A stretch of DNA of 7,107 nt from Mageeibacillus sp. UBA1255. GTDB lineage: Bacteria; Bacillota; Clostridia; UBA1212; UBA1255. The notes under the pieces are model-generated. The model was not told the DNA's origin and searched no databases. It was given only the letters and a program-made list of their open reading frames with translations. Of this stretch, positions 6,600 to 7,107 are shown piece after piece. Position 1 is the first letter of the stretch; each line of letters opens with the position of its first letter. The position numbers were made by a program, and so were the translations under genes. The DNA lies in NCBI GenBank assembly GCA_002308795.1, contig DBVV01000044.1:1-7107 (forward strand), written 5' to 3'.

Positions 6600-6979
6600 C
6601 GCTGCCTCTTATGTCGGCGGTGGTCAGATTTGGCACACAAATCGGTAAATTTATGGTTTATGTGCCAGGCCGGCTCTGACTCTCATCTCGGCGGTGGTCA
6701 ATTTTGGCACACAAATCGGTTTATTTGAGGTTTGTGTGCCACGCCGGCTCTGCCTCTCATCTCGACGGTGGTCAACTTTGGCACACAAATCGGCTTATTT
6801 GAGGTTTGTGTGCCACGCTGGCTCTGCCTCTCATCCCGGAGGCGGTCAATTTTGGCACACTAATCGGTTTTTTCGCGGTTTGTGTGCCACGCTGGCTCTG
6901 CCTCTCATCCCGGAGGCGGTCAATTTTGGCACACAAATCGGTTTATTTGAGGTTTGTGTGCCACGCTGGCTCTGCCTCC
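6600..6979. repeat. Tandem array of 74-bp palindromic units
   Basis: Five palindromes at 6631-6667, 6705-6741, 6779-6815, 6853-6889 and 6927-6963 are spaced by exactly 74 bp each time. The arms are TGGCACACAAA and TTTGTGTGCCA around a 15-base loop starting TCGG. Copies 2, 3 and 5 have perfect 11-bp stems; copy 1 has one mismatch (6660) and copy 4 one (6861). Linkers carry a GC-rich part: CGCCG...CGGCG-like in the left units, changing to a CCTC...GAGG pairing in the two right-hand linkers, which are identical to each other and so recently duplicated. The first linker starts at about 6600 without a palindrome before it, and part of a linker follows the last copy. Linkers are repeated, not unique, so this is not a CRISPR array. 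Function unknown. Confidence 0.95.
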
Positions 6980-7010
6980 AGAAATTTTAGAAGGTAAAAA
7001 TGAGAAATTC

Positions 7011-7107
7011 GTGGCACACAAATCGCCTGAATTGGAGATCGTGTGCCACTCCTCATCTATCCTGAAAATAAAATGAAAAATTTGTGGCACACAAATCGTC
7101 TGAATTG
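7011..7107. repeat. Variant palindrome array with a different linker (open at right edge)
   Basis: One complete palindrome at 7011-7049 has arms GTGGCACAC and GTGTGCCAC with loop contents different from the 74-bp units. A second copy starts at 7084 and is cut by the window end after GAATTG, giving a 73-bp spacing. The left arm plus AAATCG is shared with the neighbouring 74-bp array, but the linker is AT-rich (TGAAAATAAAATG-like) and lacks the GC-rich segment. Similar AT-rich sequence at 6981-7009 precedes the first copy. Confidence 0.85.

Noticed and set aside
6694..6990. Plus-strand open frame of 98 codons through the right array (and an overlapping 63-codon frame)
   Set aside because: The 74-bp period shifts the frame at each unit, so the protein would read the repeat in all three frames. 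That is incompatible with a conserved protein and shows only that the unit is poor in stops.
6600..7107. CRISPR array
   Set aside because: The sequences between palindromes are repeated copies, not unique spacers, and the palindrome is a long stem with varying loop. No cas gene is present.

Overview
The window looks like part of the chromosome of a Gram-positive gut or rumen clostridium (Oscillospiraceae/Ruminococcaceae or a relative). This rests on four things: roughly even base composition, purine-rich ribosome binding sites (AAGGAGG before the last gene), secreted proteins with Pro/Thr/Glu linkers of the PTEKPTEAPT kind before a membrane anchor, and one sortase-like C-terminus. The genus cannot be read from the sequence.

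Layout: positions 1-308 hold a tandem array of 84-bp units, open at the left window edge; each full unit carries two hairpins. Positions 342-6474 hold three long genes, all on the minus strand and only 13 and 18 bp apart, so almost certainly one operon read from right to left. Positions 6475-6599 hold the probable promoter and leader. Positions 6600-6979 hold a second tandem array with an exact 74-bp period, followed by a variant array with the same palindrome but a different linker, running off the right edge.

The operon encodes three exported, surface-anchored proteins. The first (568 aa) has two related beta-rich modules, a third distinct module, a Thr/Pro linker and a membrane anchor. The second (869 aa) has one copy of the same module family, then a glycoside-hydrolase-like domain resembling the GH99/WbsX group (GWNEWN motif), then a CBM9-like domain and a membrane anchor. 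The third (594 aa) has three copies of the module family, a Pro/Thr/Glu linker and a QPQTG sorting-like signal. By comparing the translations I find six copies of one module family across the three proteins, so they probably bind the same target or each other. The simplest reading is a cell-surface glycan recognition and processing system: one putative enzyme between two non-catalytic binding or scaffold proteins. The substrate is unknown.

The two flanking arrays differ in sequence but share a design and orientation: a long palindrome whose left arm ends in ACAAA and leads into a loop starting TC, then a GC-rich CGCCG...CGGCG segment, then GTCAA. I see no transposase, integrase, tRNA, rRNA or CRISPR array in the window.
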